Below, one piece after another: positions 19,429 through 29,925 of a stretch of 64,000 nt of DNA. The stretch comes from Serratia marcescens subsp. marcescens ATCC 13880 (GTDB taxonomy: Bacteria; Pseudomonadota; Gammaproteobacteria; Enterobacterales; Enterobacteriaceae), in assembly GCF_017299535.1 (NCBI RefSeq), contig NZ_CP071238.1:496001-560000 (forward strand), in the 5' to 3' direction. Both the position numbers and the translations under genes were made by a program. The notes below the pieces were generated by a model. It was not told the origin of the DNA and searched no databases. It was given only the letters and a program-made list of their open reading frames with translations. How positions within the stretch are numbered: the stretch's first letter is position 1; the number at the start of each line of letters is the position of its first letter.

Positions 19429-19878
19429 TCAGTGAGTTGGCGGCGTAGCCGTGGTCAAATGGAAGCCGACGCTGCGATAGGCCTTGTAACGGTCGCGCGC
19501 CAACTGTTTCAGAGTGTCTTCGTAAGGAACGAAGTCTACCACTTCATGGAAAGCGGTAGCAAAGTCGGCAAACTGCGGCAGCAGGGCGATCAGCAGATCG
19601 CGCGGGGCATTGCCGCGCTTGCCGGGCCAGCACAGTTCCACCGGCGCGCCGTAGTGCGGCCCTTCGCCGGCCAGATTGTGCGGCACGAATTCATGCGGCT
19701 CGCGCTGCCACAGCGCTTCGTCCAGCCGCTGGGCCTGCTCCTGGCTCTCGCAGGCGATCAGCACCCGCTTGCCGGAACGCCAGCGTTCGGCGGCAACGGC
19801 GCAGGCCACGGCCTCATGGGCGCTGAGCGCGCCTGACGGTTCCGCGTTGTCGAGCAAATAAAACGTCGCCTGTTTCAT
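19429..19878 (-). CDS. holC: DNA polymerase III chi subunit
   Basis: 149 aa. Chi links the clamp-loader complex to single-stranded DNA-binding protein through HolD. MKQATFYLLDN at the start and FVPHNLAGEGPHYGAPVELCWPG in the centre are typical. ATG 19878 chosen over an upstream in-frame start at 19914 because the latter lies in the terminator stem. Co-oriented with valS, probably co-transcribed. Confidence 0.95.
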   Translation of the reverse strand: MKQATFYLLDNAEPSGALSAHEAVACAVAAERWRSGKRVLIACESQEQAQRLDEALWQREPHEFVPHNLAGEGPHYGAPVELCWPGKRGNAPRDLLIALLPQFADFATAFHEVVDFVPYEDTLKQLARDRYKAYRSVGFHLTTATPPTH

Positions 19879-19899
19879 TAAGGATCCACCGCTGCCGAT

Positions 19900-19938
19900 A
19901 AAAAAACAGGGCACAACATGTAGGTTGCGCCCTTTTTG
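19900..19938. terminator. Intrinsic terminator between pepA and holC
   Basis: Stem GGGCACAAC / GTTGCGCCC with A-tract on one side and TTTTT on the other; can work in both directions. Separates pepA transcription from holC. Confidence 0.85.
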
Positions 19939-19983
19939 GGAACGGAGCAGATAACTCTACCCCTTCGCTGCTGAGAGGATTAT

Positions 19984-20109
19984 ATACCCAATAGATTTCA
20001 AGTTGCAGCTAGGCGGCAAGTTCGTTCATCCCCAGGAGCTGACATCAAGTCAGTGACTGGGGTGAACGAATGCGGCCAACAACGCTGCGGCTTGAAAGAT
20101 GAAGGGTAT
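19984..20109. repeat. ERIC-type palindromic repeat, copy 3
   Basis: About 126-bp palindrome with CCCCAGGAGCTGAC and AGTCAGTGACTGGGGTGAACG, very close to the ERIC core, and arms ATTTCAAGTTGCAGC / GCTGCGGCTTGAAA. It lies directly after the pepA stop, so it is transcribed as part of the pepA 3' end. Confidence 0.93.
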
Positions 20110-21636
<1,527 letters not shown>

Positions 21637-21903
21637 TTAAAGACAAAGGCGGACGCTACGGCTAGAATAATCGACTCCGTAACGATCTCCCGCCATTTGA
21701 GTTAACGGATTATGTTAACCTGAACGGCGTAAATTGCTCTGTTTTGGCGACTATAAGCAAGTTCCTATAGGACACCCAAACGGCTTGATGTTGTAATACT
21801 ATTTTAGCTGTGAAGGTTGCCATATGATGAGAATAAATGGCGGATTAGCGATGAAATTATCGATTTTCCTGCAAAAAGACAAGTTTTCACAGGCGTAATA
21901 AGC

Positions 21904-22998
21904 GTGATCATCATAAGATATCTGGTACGGGAAACGCTCAAGAGCCAAATCGCCATCCTGTTCATCCTGCTTCTGATCTTCTTTTGTCAGAACCTGGTCA
22001 GGGTGTTGGGCGACGCGGTGGACGGCAATATCCCGACAAACTTAGTACTCTCTCTGCTCGCTCTGGGCGTGCCGAAGATGGCGCAGCTCATCCTGCCTTT
22101 GAGCCTGTTTCTCGGCTTGCTGATGACGCTTGGGCGGTTGTATACCGAGAGCGAAATCACCGTCATGCACGCCTGCGGGCTGGGCAAACGCACCCTGATT
22201 ATCGCCGCCATGATCCTGGCGCTGTTCACCTCTGCGGTCGCGGCGGTGAACGTGTTTTGGGCCGGCCCCTGGGCCTCGCGCTATCAGGACGTGGTGGTGA
22301 ACGAAGCCAAGGCCAACCCGAGCATCGCCGGGCTGGCGGAAGGGCAGTTCAAACCCTCGCAGGACGGCAACGCGGTGCTGTTTATCGGCAACGTGAAGGG
22401 CAGCACCTTTAACGACGTGTTCCTGGCGCAGCTGCGGCCGAACGGCAACCAACGCCCGTCGGTGGTGGTGGCCGAGCACGGCAACATCGTGCAGCAGAAA
22501 GACGGCTCGCAGGTGGTGACGCTCGACAAGGGCACCCGTTTTGAAGGCACCGCGCTGCTGCGCGACTTCCGCATTACCGACTTCACCGACTACAAGGCGG
22601 TGATTGGCCACCGCACCGTGGCGGCGGACAACACCGAATCCGAACAGATGTCGATGCAGACGCTGTGGGAATCCGACGATCCGGACGCGCGCGCCGAGTT
22701 CCACTGGCGCCTGACGCTGGTGGTGTCGGTGGCGCTGATGGCGCTGCTGGTGGTGCCGCTCAGCGTGGTGAACCCGCGCCAGGGCCGCGTGCTGAGCATG
22801 CTGCCGGCCATCCTGCTGTATCTGATCTTCTTCCTGCTGCAGACCTCGCTGCGCTCCAACGCCGGCAAGGGCAAGCTGGATCCGATGCTGTGGCTGTGGC
22901 TGGTTAACGGCGTTTACTTCGCGATCGCGCTGGCGCTGAACCTGTGGGATACCGTGCCGATGCGCAAGCTGCGCGCACGCCTGAGAGGAGCGGCCTGA
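21904..22998 (+). CDS. lptF: LPS export ABC permease LptF
   Basis: 364-aa inner-membrane permease of the LptB2FG complex, which extracts lipopolysaccharide and passes it to LptC. The GTG at 21904 (VIIIRYLVRETLKSQIAIL) matches the E. coli LptF N-terminus exactly in position; an ATG 87 bases upstream is in frame but gives an atypical extension. Two N-terminal membrane helices, a large periplasmic beta-jellyroll (residues about 130-250), and C-terminal helices with VVPLSVVNPRQGRVLSMLPA are present. Overlaps lptG by one base. Confidence 0.96.
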   Translation: MIIIRYLVRETLKSQIAILFILLLIFFCQNLVRVLGDAVDGNIPTNLVLSLLALGVPKMAQLILPLSLFLGLLMTLGRLYTESEITVMHACGLGKRTLIIAAMILALFTSAVAAVNVFWAGPWASRYQDVVVNEAKANPSIAGLAEGQFKPSQDGNAVLFIGNVKGSTFNDVFLAQLRPNGNQRPSVVVAEHGNIVQQKDGSQVVTLDKGTRFEGTALLRDFRITDFTDYKAVIGHRTVAADNTESEQMSMQTLWESDDPDARAEFHWRLTLVVSVALMALLVVPLSVVNPRQGRVLSMLPAILLYLIFFLLQTSLRSNAGKGKLDPMLWLWLVNGVYFAIALALNLWDTVPMRKLRARLRGAA

Positions 22999-24068
22999 TG
23001 TTTGGCGTATTAGACCGGTATATCGGTAAAACGATTTTCAACACCATCATCATGACGCTGTTCATGCTGGTGTCGCTGTCCGGCATCATCAAGTTCGTCG
23101 ATCAGCTGCGCAAGGTCGGCCAGGGCGAATACACCGCGCTGAGCGCCGGCATGTATACCCTGCTGAGCGTGCCGAAAGACATCGAGATCTTCTTCCCGAT
23201 GGCGGCGCTGCTCGGCGCGCTGCTCGGCCTGGGCCAACTGGCGACGCGCAGCGAACTGGTGGTGATGCAGGCTTCCGGCTTCACCCGCCTGCAGATCGCC
23301 GGCTCGGTGATGAAAACCGCCATTCCGCTGGTGCTGCTGACCATGGCGATCGGCGAGTGGGTGGCGCCGCAGGGCGAGCAGATGGCACGCAACTATCGCG
23401 CCCAGCAGATGTACGGCGGCTCGCTGCTCTCCACCAAAAGCGGGCTGTGGGCGAAGGACGGCAACGACTTCATCTACATCGAGCGCGTCTCCGGCGATAA
23501 AGAACTCTCCGGCGTGAACATCTACCACTTCAACGATCAGCGTCGCCTCGAGACGGTGCGCTATGCGGCCACCGCCAGCTTCGAGAACGGCCTGTGGCAG
23601 CTTTCGCAGGTGGACACCTCGGATCTGACCAACCCGAAACAGGTGACCGGCACCCAGACGCTGACCGGCGAATGGAAAACCAACCTGACCCCGGACAAAC
23701 TGGGCGTGGTGGCGCTGGATCCGGATTCGCTCTCCATCAGCGGGCTGCACAACTACGTGAAGTACCTGAAGCAGAGCGGCCAGGAAGCCAGCCGTTACCA
23801 GCTCAACATGTGGAGCAAAATCTTCTCGCCGCTGTCGGTGGCGGTGATGATGCTGATGGCGCTGTCGTTCATCTTCGGCCCGCTGCGCAGCGTGCCGATG
23901 GGCATCCGCGTGGTGACCGGCATCAGCTTCGGCTTCCTGTTCTACGTGCTGGATCAGATCTTCGGCCCGCTGAGCCTGGTGTACAGCATGCCGCCGGTGC
24001 TGGGCGCGTTGTTGCCGAGCATGCTGTTCCTGCTGATTAGCGTGTATATGCTGCTCAAACGCAAGTAG
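22998..24068 (+). CDS. lptG: LPS export ABC permease LptG
   Basis: 356-aa partner of LptF in the LptB2FG exporter. MFGVLDRYIGKTIFNTIIMTLF begins a membrane helix. The loop contacting the ATPase lies around ATRSELVVMQASGFTRLQIA, and the C-terminal helices include FIFGPLRSVPMGIRVVTGISFGF. The start ATG overlaps the lptF stop (TGATG), indicating translational coupling. Confidence 0.97.
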   Translation: MFGVLDRYIGKTIFNTIIMTLFMLVSLSGIIKFVDQLRKVGQGEYTALSAGMYTLLSVPKDIEIFFPMAALLGALLGLGQLATRSELVVMQASGFTRLQIAGSVMKTAIPLVLLTMAIGEWVAPQGEQMARNYRAQQMYGGSLLSTKSGLWAKDGNDFIYIERVSGDKELSGVNIYHFNDQRRLETVRYAATASFENGLWQLSQVDTSDLTNPKQVTGTQTLTGEWKTNLTPDKLGVVALDPDSLSISGLHNYVKYLKQSGQEASRYQLNMWSKIFSPLSVAVMMLMALSFIFGPLRSVPMGIRVVTGISFGFLFYVLDQIFGPLSLVYSMPPVLGALLPSMLFLLISVYMLLKRK

Positions 24069-24088
24069 CGGAGCAAGCGGTAGTGAAG

Positions 24089-24119
24089 AAAGGCGTGGCC
24101 GCGGGGCCGCGCCTTTTTT
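24089..24119 (+). terminator. Intrinsic terminator of lptFG
   Basis: AAAGGCGTGGCC-GCG-GGGCCGCGCCTTTTTT, 21 bases after the lptG stop. Confidence 0.9.
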
Positions 24120-24203
24120 GTGGGGGGGGGCATGCCCCCGCCTGCGGTTTTTGTCGTGCTATAGTCACTTCAGCAGCAATGCAGGAGAGGGAGCAGGCAG
24201 CCA

Positions 24204-24920
24204 ATGGAAGACGAATATAATCTCAGCAACATTATCGGCAAGCGCCTGGAGGCGGCATTAGGAGAGTTGGGCGATCTCCTGTGGGCGTATGTGGTCCTAT
24301 CCAAAAAAGACATTGCCTGCATCTTTGGCGTCACCAACTACCCGAGTGAATGGGTAAAAAAGTACCAAGAGCAGGGATTGCAGTACATTGATCCGGTAGT
24401 GCTTACCGCCCGCAACCGCCTGATCCCGTTCGCCTGGGACGAGCAAATCATGGCCGACGCGGGGCTGCACTTTCCTGAGTTGTTTGAACAGGCCCGCGAG
24501 TTTGGCGTAACGCACGGCTATACCTTCGTGCTGCACGATTACAACGACAATCTTGTCACGCTTTCCTTTGCCTTCAACCTTGAGCAAAGAGCGGAAGCCA
24601 TCCAGGCGCTCACCGATCGTAAAGGTGATATTTCGGTATTGCTGGCCTCAATCCATGAGTCCTATCTGGCGCTGTCCCCACTGTCAGCAAAAAACGCCGC
24701 AGCCCTGGAGAGAAACGCCCGCTTTACCGACAGGGAAAACGAGATCCTCTATTGGGCCAGCGTAGGTAAAACTTACCAGGAAACGGCGATGATCCTCGGT
24801 ATAAAGACCGGCACCATCAAGTTTCATATGTCCAACGTCGTCAAAAAGTTGGGGGTCACGAATGCCCGACATGCCGTGCGTCTGGGGATGGAGCTGCGGC
24901 TGATTAAGCCGGTGGAGTGA
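24204..24920 (+). CDS. LuxR-family quorum-sensing regulator without an adjacent luxI (LuxR solo)
   Basis: 238 aa. The N-terminal half is an autoinducer-binding domain: the residues that contact acyl-homoserine lactone in TraR/LasR align as Trp50, Tyr54, Asp63, Pro64 and Trp78 with the correct spacing, plus the EFGVTHGYTF segment. The C-terminal half is a LuxR helix-turn-helix (FTDRENEILYWASVGKT to VKKLGVTNARHAV, about residues 172-225). It should therefore be able to bind an AHL. No synthase gene lies within the window: lptG is upstream and the leuX tRNA about 1 kb downstream. No clear 20-bp lux box was seen in its upstream region. The sequence does not look like SdiA. Ribosome site AGGAGAGGGAG precedes the ATG. 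Confidence 0.9.
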   Translation: MEDEYNLSNIIGKRLEAALGELGDLLWAYVVLSKKDIACIFGVTNYPSEWVKKYQEQGLQYIDPVVLTARNRLIPFAWDEQIMADAGLHFPELFEQAREFGVTHGYTFVLHDYNDNLVTLSFAFNLEQRAEAIQALTDRKGDISVLLASIHESYLALSPLSAKNAAALERNARFTDRENEILYWASVGKTYQETAMILGIKTGTIKFHMSNVVKKLGVTNARHAVRLGMELRLIKPVE

Positions 24921-25927
24921 CGGGCTAGTTAGCCCGTGGAATACTGAGGCAACGACTGCGCAGAACTCATCAGCCGGGATACGTCTAAAGAGAGAAAATA
25001 CCGGCTGGCGAGCAGCGTCTTTCGAATCGGGAAATGACGGGCGTTAAATCGGTAGTGATTTGGCACTGAGGCGATTAACGTAAAGGCAGCAATAACGTAT
25101 CGGCCCCGAACTCTGCGATATGAAATAATCACCTAGCTGAACTTATAAAGGTCTAGTAAGGGACTGTACTTTAGTCTAACTGGTTTCGCACCCCTTGAGG
25201 CGATACACTTTCCCGGTAATGTTTTGATAAAAAATACAAAAAAAAACCTGACCGCGTAGGGCCAGGTTGCCAATATTGGCCAACACCAGGGAAAATTTTC
25301 TTGCACCATCTTAAAGCTATTAACTCCGCAGAGGCAAGCGATCTCAGCTGGTTTTTAGGCATTAACCAGCCATTGTGTTAGGTATGTGCGCTATTTTATG
25401 GTGATTTTAGTTCGAAGCCTATCCAACCGAAAATACCGTCTCTTTTTTGATGGCGTTATTCCTCTCTTTATATTTTCCGTCTGATATTTACCAATGAAAA
25501 AATAGTGTTCTCGGAATGTTACGCAACCTCATTCTTTATTGGCTGACACATTGTTATGCAATTATTTGCAGCATTGTCATTGCGGCTGGGGATTATATTG
25601 TTTTTGCCAGGCGCAGGGTGAGGCAGTGGTGATGGGGGGCGGGTTGCGACCAACGACGTGCCGGGCTACTGAACGAATCTCGCTAGCGCGGTGAGCAGTG
25701 GGAGTGAATGACGTCCGGCACAGGAGCCATCATTGCTCTGTGCAACGACGCTGGAATCTGGAATCGGACGGCATTGCGTGAGCGTGGCGACTGATCCTGG
25801 ATGCTCGTTGCAACAGCCTGCTCATCATCAACGTGGTTGGGAGGGGGGCACAGCGAGAGGATGGGGCGGGCAAACGCGCGTGGCGGCGGTTTTTTCGACA
25901 CTTAACTCATTGAACAACGGATAAGTG
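24921..25927. other. About 1 kb without a credible protein gene
   Basis: After a CGGGCTAGTTAGCCCG hairpin (about 24921-24937) the region contains no ORF with coding character. It holds one strong minus-strand terminator (25238-25268), AT-rich stretches at 25390-25600, and a G-rich stretch at 25620-25870 before the leuX promoter. Confidence 0.6.
25238..25390 (-). ncRNA. Candidate small RNA ending in a strong terminator
   Basis: On the minus strand AACCTGGCC-CTACGC-GGTCAGGTT followed by nine Ts (25268-25238) is a strong intrinsic terminator with no protein gene upstream of it. Just before it is the palindrome GCCAATATTGGC (about 25268-25280). The transcript start is not defined; the 5' limit given is a guess. 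A 63-codon ORF (25362-25171) reads straight through the terminator and is unlikely to be real. Confidence 0.35.
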
Positions 25928-25955
25928 TTGCGTGCTGGTCGCGGGAAGGTATAAT
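25928..25955 (+). promoter_or_regulatory. leuX promoter
   Basis: -35 TTGCGT (25928-25933), 16-bp spacer and perfect -10 TATAAT (25950-25955), followed by a GC-containing discriminator (TCACCCG), as expected for a stringently controlled tRNA promoter about 30 bases before the tRNA. Confidence 0.75.
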
Positions 25956-25983
25956 TCACCCGTTTTCCGCATACTACTTCAGT

Positions 25984-26068
25984 GCCGAAGTGGCGAAATC
26001 GGTAGACGCAGTTGATTCAAAATCAACCGTAGAGATACGTGCCGGTTCGAGTCCGGCCTTCGGCACCA
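25984..26068 (+). tRNA. leuX: tRNA-Leu (anticodon CAA)
   Basis: 85 bases including encoded CCA. Acceptor arms GCCGAAG and CTTCGGC pair; the D-loop GGTAGACGC, the anticodon stem-loop GTTGATTCAAAATCAAC with anticodon CAA, the long class II variable arm and the T-loop GGTTCGAGTCC are all visible. It differs little from E. coli leuX. It reads UUG codons. Its 3' 20 bases serve as the attachment site for the satellite that follows, and integration has preserved a complete tRNA. Confidence 0.97.
26049..26068 (+). other. attL of the P4-type satellite
   Basis: 20 bp of the T-arm and acceptor 3' end of leuX including CCA, repeated exactly at 36428-36447. Confidence 0.93.
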
Positions 26069-26173
26069 TTCCACCTTCCGTAGTCGTCCGACGAAGTCCA
26101 AAAAATCCTTTAAAATCAATTAGAGTAGCCTTTCTGGCGTCCGCTGTTGTCCGAGACCGTCCGTTGAAATCCA

Positions 26174-26229
26174 GGGGGCACTGGGGGCATAATTGGGGGC
26201 ATCTCCACTTCGATAGAAAATGTGCCCCC
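26174..26229. repeat. GGGGGCA repeats next to attL
   Basis: GGGGGCA occurs at 26174, 26183 and 26195 and inverted (TGCCCCC) at 26223, between attL and the integrase start. The same heptamer recurs at 36353 and 36365 beside attR. Clustered repeats next to both ends fit integrase arm-type binding sites. Confidence 0.6.
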
Positions 26230-26232
26230 AAA

Positions 26233-27489
26233 ATGAAGCTAAACGCCCGCCAGGTCGAGACCGCAAAGCCCAAAGAGAAAACCTACAAAATGGCCGATGG
26301 TGGCGGTTTGTATCTCGAGGTTACGACGAAAGGTTCCAAATATTGGCGAATGAAGTACCGCCGCCCTAACGATAAAAAAGAGGATCGGCTTGCTTTCGGT
26401 GTTTGGCCGACGGTCAGTCTTGCCGAGGCACGTAGCAAAAGAGACGAAGCCAAAAAGCTGTTGGTACAAGGATTGGATCCAAAAGCAGAAGAAAGGGAAG
26501 CTCAGGCTGAAACTGCGGGCGCATACACGTTCGAGACCATTGCCCGAGAATGGCACGCCAACAACAAACGTTGGAGTGAAGATCACCGAGCGAGAGTGCT
26601 TCGTTATTTGGAACTGTATATTTTCCCGCACATTGGCGCAGCTAATATTCGTGGCCTTAAAACCAGCCATCTCTTAGCACCGATTAAGGCCGTTGACGCC
26701 AGCGGTAAGCACGACGTAGCGCAGCGCTTACAGCAACGTGTTACGGCCATTATGCGTTATGCAGTTCAGAACGATTACATTGATTCTAATCCTGCCAGCG
26801 ACATGGCCGGAGCATTGGCAACAACCAAAGCTCGGCATTATCCGGCATTGCCGCCTCATCGTTTCCCTGAGTTTCTCGCAAGGCTTGCCGCTTATCGGGG
26901 ACGTCTCATGACACGCATCGCCGTAGAGCTTTCTTTACTCACCTTTGTGCGTTCTAGTGAGCTGCGCTTCGCCCGCTGGGATGAGTTCGATTTTGATAAA
27001 GCGTGCTGGCGCATACCGGCGCAGCGTGAAGAAATCAAAGGTGTACGCTACTCACACCGTGGCATGAAGATGAAAGAGGAGCATCTCGTCCCGCTAAGCC
27101 GTCAAGCGTTGGTCTTGCTGGAGCGTTTGAAGTCTTTGAGTGGCGATAACAAACGGTTATTTCCCGGCGATCACGATCCCGATAAAGTCATGAGCGAAAA
27201 CACGGTGAATAATGCACTGCGTGCAATGGGATACGACACTAAAACAGAGGTGTGCGGTCATGGTTTTAGGACTATGGCTCGCGGTGCTTTAGGTGAGTCT
27301 GGGTTGTGGAGCGATGATGCGATAGAACGCCAGCTAAGCCATTCTGAGCGAAATAGTGTTCGAGCTGCTTACATCCATACGTCAGAGCATCTTGATGAGC
27401 GTAGGTTGATGGTTCAGTGGTGGGCCGATTATTTACATGCAAATCGTTATGGTTATGTAACTGCCTATGATTACGCAAAGAAAAATTAG
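26233..27489 (+). CDS. int: P4-family tyrosine recombinase (integrase 1)
   Basis: 418 aa. Catalyses site-specific integration and excision at leuX. The N-terminal DUF4102-type arm-binding domain (MKLNARQVETAKPKEKTYKMADGGGLYLEV) is followed by the core-binding domain and the catalytic domain, with the Arg in FVRSSELRFARWDE, the HGFRTMARG motif (H-x-x-R) and the nucleophile Tyr in VRAAYIHTSEHLDERR. The ATG at 26233 begins the family-typical N-terminus; longer in-frame starts run back through the tRNA. It faces away from attL. It closely resembles the integrase at 36648-37916. Confidence 0.95.
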   Translation: MKLNARQVETAKPKEKTYKMADGGGLYLEVTTKGSKYWRMKYRRPNDKKEDRLAFGVWPTVSLAEARSKRDEAKKLLVQGLDPKAEEREAQAETAGAYTFETIAREWHANNKRWSEDHRARVLRYLELYIFPHIGAANIRGLKTSHLLAPIKAVDASGKHDVAQRLQQRVTAIMRYAVQNDYIDSNPASDMAGALATTKARHYPALPPHRFPEFLARLAAYRGRLMTRIAVELSLLTFVRSSELRFARWDEFDFDKACWRIPAQREEIKGVRYSHRGMKMKEEHLVPLSRQALVLLERLKSLSGDNKRLFPGDHDPDKVMSENTVNNALRAMGYDTKTEVCGHGFRTMARGALGESGLWSDDAIERQLSHSERNSVRAAYIHTSEHLDERRLMVQWWADYLHANRYGYVTAYDYAKKN

Positions 27490-27492
27490 ATA

Positions 27493-27516
27493 ACCCCCCT
27501 CAACTAGGAGGGGGGT
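27493..27516. terminator. Inverted repeat between convergent integrase and SIR2-STAND genes
   Basis: ACCCCCCTC / GAGGGGGGT with a 5-base loop, flanked by A/T-rich DNA, located between the two stop codons. Confidence 0.75.
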
Positions 27517-27519
27517 ATG

Positions 27520-29925
27520 TTATTCATCGCTACCTAATTGGCCTGTAATAATTCGCTCAAATTTCAATATTAATTTACTTATTTCTGGATCGGACGTTCT
27601 TTCCTCTGCTTGCTTTAATCTTGTTATTGCGTCATCAAATACTGCTATATCTTTTGACTTTCTGTAAAGTTCAAGCCCAAGTGAACAATAAGAACTCAAA
27701 ATGTATTTGTGATCTGGATAACGCTGCAGAGCTATAATTGCTACCTTCTCTGCTTCTCGCAAAATTGAAATTCTATCTTCGTTCATTATGCCTGGTGTGT
27801 TTGCTGCTCTTGCTGTTAAGAGCGAAACTTTATAACGCATGATTGCACTATCAGATTTGAAATCTTTGTCAAAAATTCTTATTTCTGTTTCAGCTTTATC
27901 AAATTCACCTAAGTCAATCATATTTCTTATGAGCCTATGTCTAGGTAAGCGTTCTCCAGGCGCAATTGAAATCATTTTTCTCAGTAGTCGATTTTGAACT
28001 GTTTTATCCGAAATTCTTTGTAGTCCGTTTTCGATATTGCAAAGTTCTCTAATAGTACGAATTTCAATATCATATGTTGGTGAAATGCAATCAATAACCT
28101 TATCGAAAAGAGATATTATCTGTTCTGCATCTGAATATTTGTATTTTGCGATTATATCTACAATTACAGAATGTCTTCCTCTCCAGCCATAAATACCTTC
28201 CCGCTCACTAACGGTATACTCATTAATTATTTCTGATAAGTTAATTAAAATGGCTTGAATGGCATCACTAGGGATGCTTAGTAATCTGATGATTAATTGT
28301 CTGTGGACTCTAACCCCTGCACTTTCCATTGCGGCAACAATTTTATATATTTCTTGAAGTTCAGGCGATAAATTAGCATATTCCCGTAAGATAATATCAT
28401 CAAATTTCTCTGAGGCGAATATATTCTTCAAACAAACAAACATATCAGACTCACATCTGACCGCTAGCCGCCTCTTTCTTTCTGGCCTAGAAAAACCACT
28501 GAAGTTTTCTTCAGTTAACCCCCTCATAGTTGGGTTGTTTTCGATTAGGAAAAGAAGTCGGTCTATTTCTTCACTTGACAATTGTGAAAGACTTACATCT
28601 TTGCCATGTTTATATATGTTTGGGGTTTTAATGCGCGGATTCCATAGGTTCTTAGATGAGGCGCAAATTATTTTTAAACTGAAAATATTGTCTGAGCGTA
28701 GTCTGTCAATTAACTCGTTAATTGCATTTAGTTGAGAGTGAGCCTCATCTATAAACAATACGCCTAACTTATCATTTTTTAAAAGCTCCTTACTTACATC
28801 CAACCACGCTAATGCTTCTAAATTGAAATCGTTTTTATGTTCCCAGCATATTATACCTTTATCTATGCATCTAACGAGCATTTGCCTGGCTGCGGTTGTC
28901 TTTCCTACACCACTCGCCCCTAGAATGATGAGTGATGTAATGTCCGATGAGTTAATTAACTCATCGCTAAGGCTGATAATATCTCGCTCAAATGTTAGCC
29001 CGGATTTAATATCAGAGTATAGGGCTGGCCAACCATTAAACATGGCAATTGCATCGCCATCTCCAGACATTAAGTGATTGACATCCTGGGTTGTTGCACG
29101 TAATTGTATAGTATTATAGAAATAATCTTGATCATTCCTTTGTGGCCCTACTTGAGGTTTCGCAGCAGCTAATTCGGCAAAAAAATCATCAATTCCACCA
29201 AAGCATACCTTGAAACCTCTTCTCTCATAAAGCATGGCTCTGTTATCATCTCTATTGTAAAGGAATAATGATACCTTACCAACGCCGGAAATAGCATTTA
29301 TACTAGCTGTTTTTTCAATTAGCTCTTTAATGTGTGCGTCTGCAAGTGAATGCCCTATGATTATTAAGTGAGAGTCACCAATGTCATTTTTAAATCTATC
29401 CCAAAGTTTCTCTCTATATTCTACGGTTTGGTCGTAATCACCGTCACTTATGATTATTCGAGATTGAGTTCCGTCAACGATGTCTTTGTCTATGGTTCCG
29501 TGTAATTTAAAGTATTTTAGACTGTCAGCACTGCCGGTATTAGAAAAGTCGAAGTTTGAAGAAATGACTCTTATTCTTTTTTGAGATGAGTTGTAAGTCT
29601 GTTCTATTAATTCGTCGTAGTTTGTTGTGTATATTGACTTCCAATCATATAGAGGCGTATTTAGTATGCCTCCAGTGGGTTTGAGATCTTCAAATAGCTT
29701 CCTTAGCTCAGTTATCATCTCGAGTCTTGTATATTTTGTTTCTAATATGCTGGTAAACTCTCTGAGACTATATCCATTAGAATCTTCTTTGAATCTTCCT
29801 GCTAGTTTTTTTATTATCCCATCCACGCTGGGGGCTCTAGATGGTATGGATGATCCTGCGCCGAAAAATAAAACTGTTTTTTCCGGAGTTATATCATGAA
29901 CTAATTGTTTTATATCTATAGGCAT
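27520..29925 (-). CDS. SIR2-STAND NTPase, Avs5-like anti-phage protein
   Basis: 801 aa. The N-terminal SIR2-like domain (about 1-255) has the nucleotide motif FGAGSS (21-26), TTNYD with putative catalytic Asn102, LHG with His142, and IIIGHSLADAHI (188-199); this fold consumes NAD+ in defence systems. The middle STAND/P-loop ATPase has Walker A GASGVGKT (336-343) and Walker B VLFIDEAH (389-396), then KIICASSKNLW. The C-terminal half is helical, probably the sensor. SIR2 plus STAND is the architecture named Avs5 (AVAST type V), in which target recognition triggers NAD+ loss. It sits between int and cos, the known defence hotspot of P4-like satellites. Its base composition is much more AT-rich than the satellite backbone, a sign of separate acquisition. 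Function is inferred. Confidence 0.85.
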   Translation of the reverse strand: MPIDIKQLVHDITPEKTVLFFGAGSSIPSRAPSVDGIIKKLAGRFKEDSNGYSLREFTSILETKYTRLEMITELRKLFEDLKPTGGILNTPLYDWKSIYTTNYDELIEQTYNSSQKRIRVISSNFDFSNTGSADSLKYFKLHGTIDKDIVDGTQSRIIISDGDYDQTVEYREKLWDRFKNDIGDSHLIIIGHSLADAHIKELIEKTASINAISGVGKVSLFLYNRDDNRAMLYERRGFKVCFGGIDDFFAELAAAKPQVGPQRNDQDYFYNTIQLRATTQDVNHLMSGDGDAIAMFNGWPALYSDIKSGLTFERDIISLSDELINSSDITSLIILGASGVGKTTAARQMLVRCIDKGIICWEHKNDFNLEALAWLDVSKELLKNDKLGVLFIDEAHSQLNAINELIDRLRSDNIFSLKIICASSKNLWNPRIKTPNIYKHGKDVSLSQLSSEEIDRLLFLIENNPTMRGLTEENFSGFSRPERKRRLAVRCESDMFVCLKNIFASEKFDDIILREYANLSPELQEIYKIVAAMESAGVRVHRQLIIRLLSIPSDAIQAILINLSEIINEYTVSEREGIYGWRGRHSVIVDIIAKYKYSDAEQIISLFDKVIDCISPTYDIEIRTIRELCNIENGLQRISDKTVQNRLLRKMISIAPGERLPRHRLIRNMIDLGEFDKAETEIRIFDKDFKSDSAIMRYKVSLLTARAANTPGIMNEDRISILREAEKVAIIALQRYPDHKYILSSYCSLGLELYRKSKDIAVFDDAITRLKQAEERTSDPEISKLILKFERIITGQLGSDE

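Noticed and set aside
16990..19836. 948-codon open frame on the plus strand, antisense to valS and holC
   Set aside because: Shadow of GC-rich valS codon usage; His/Gln/Val/Arg-rich nonsense without any domain, while valS on the other strand is unmistakable.
24150..24203. lux box before the LuxR solo
   Set aside because: No 20-bp dyad resembling known lux boxes could be found by eye.
25171..25362. 63-codon minus-strand ORF before leuX
   Set aside because: Reads through a strong intrinsic terminator and shows no recognisable domain; a small RNA explains the site better.
25990..26232. Long upstream extension of the integrase 1 frame through leuX
   Set aside because: It would translate the tRNA and attL; the family-typical N-terminus begins at ATG 26233.
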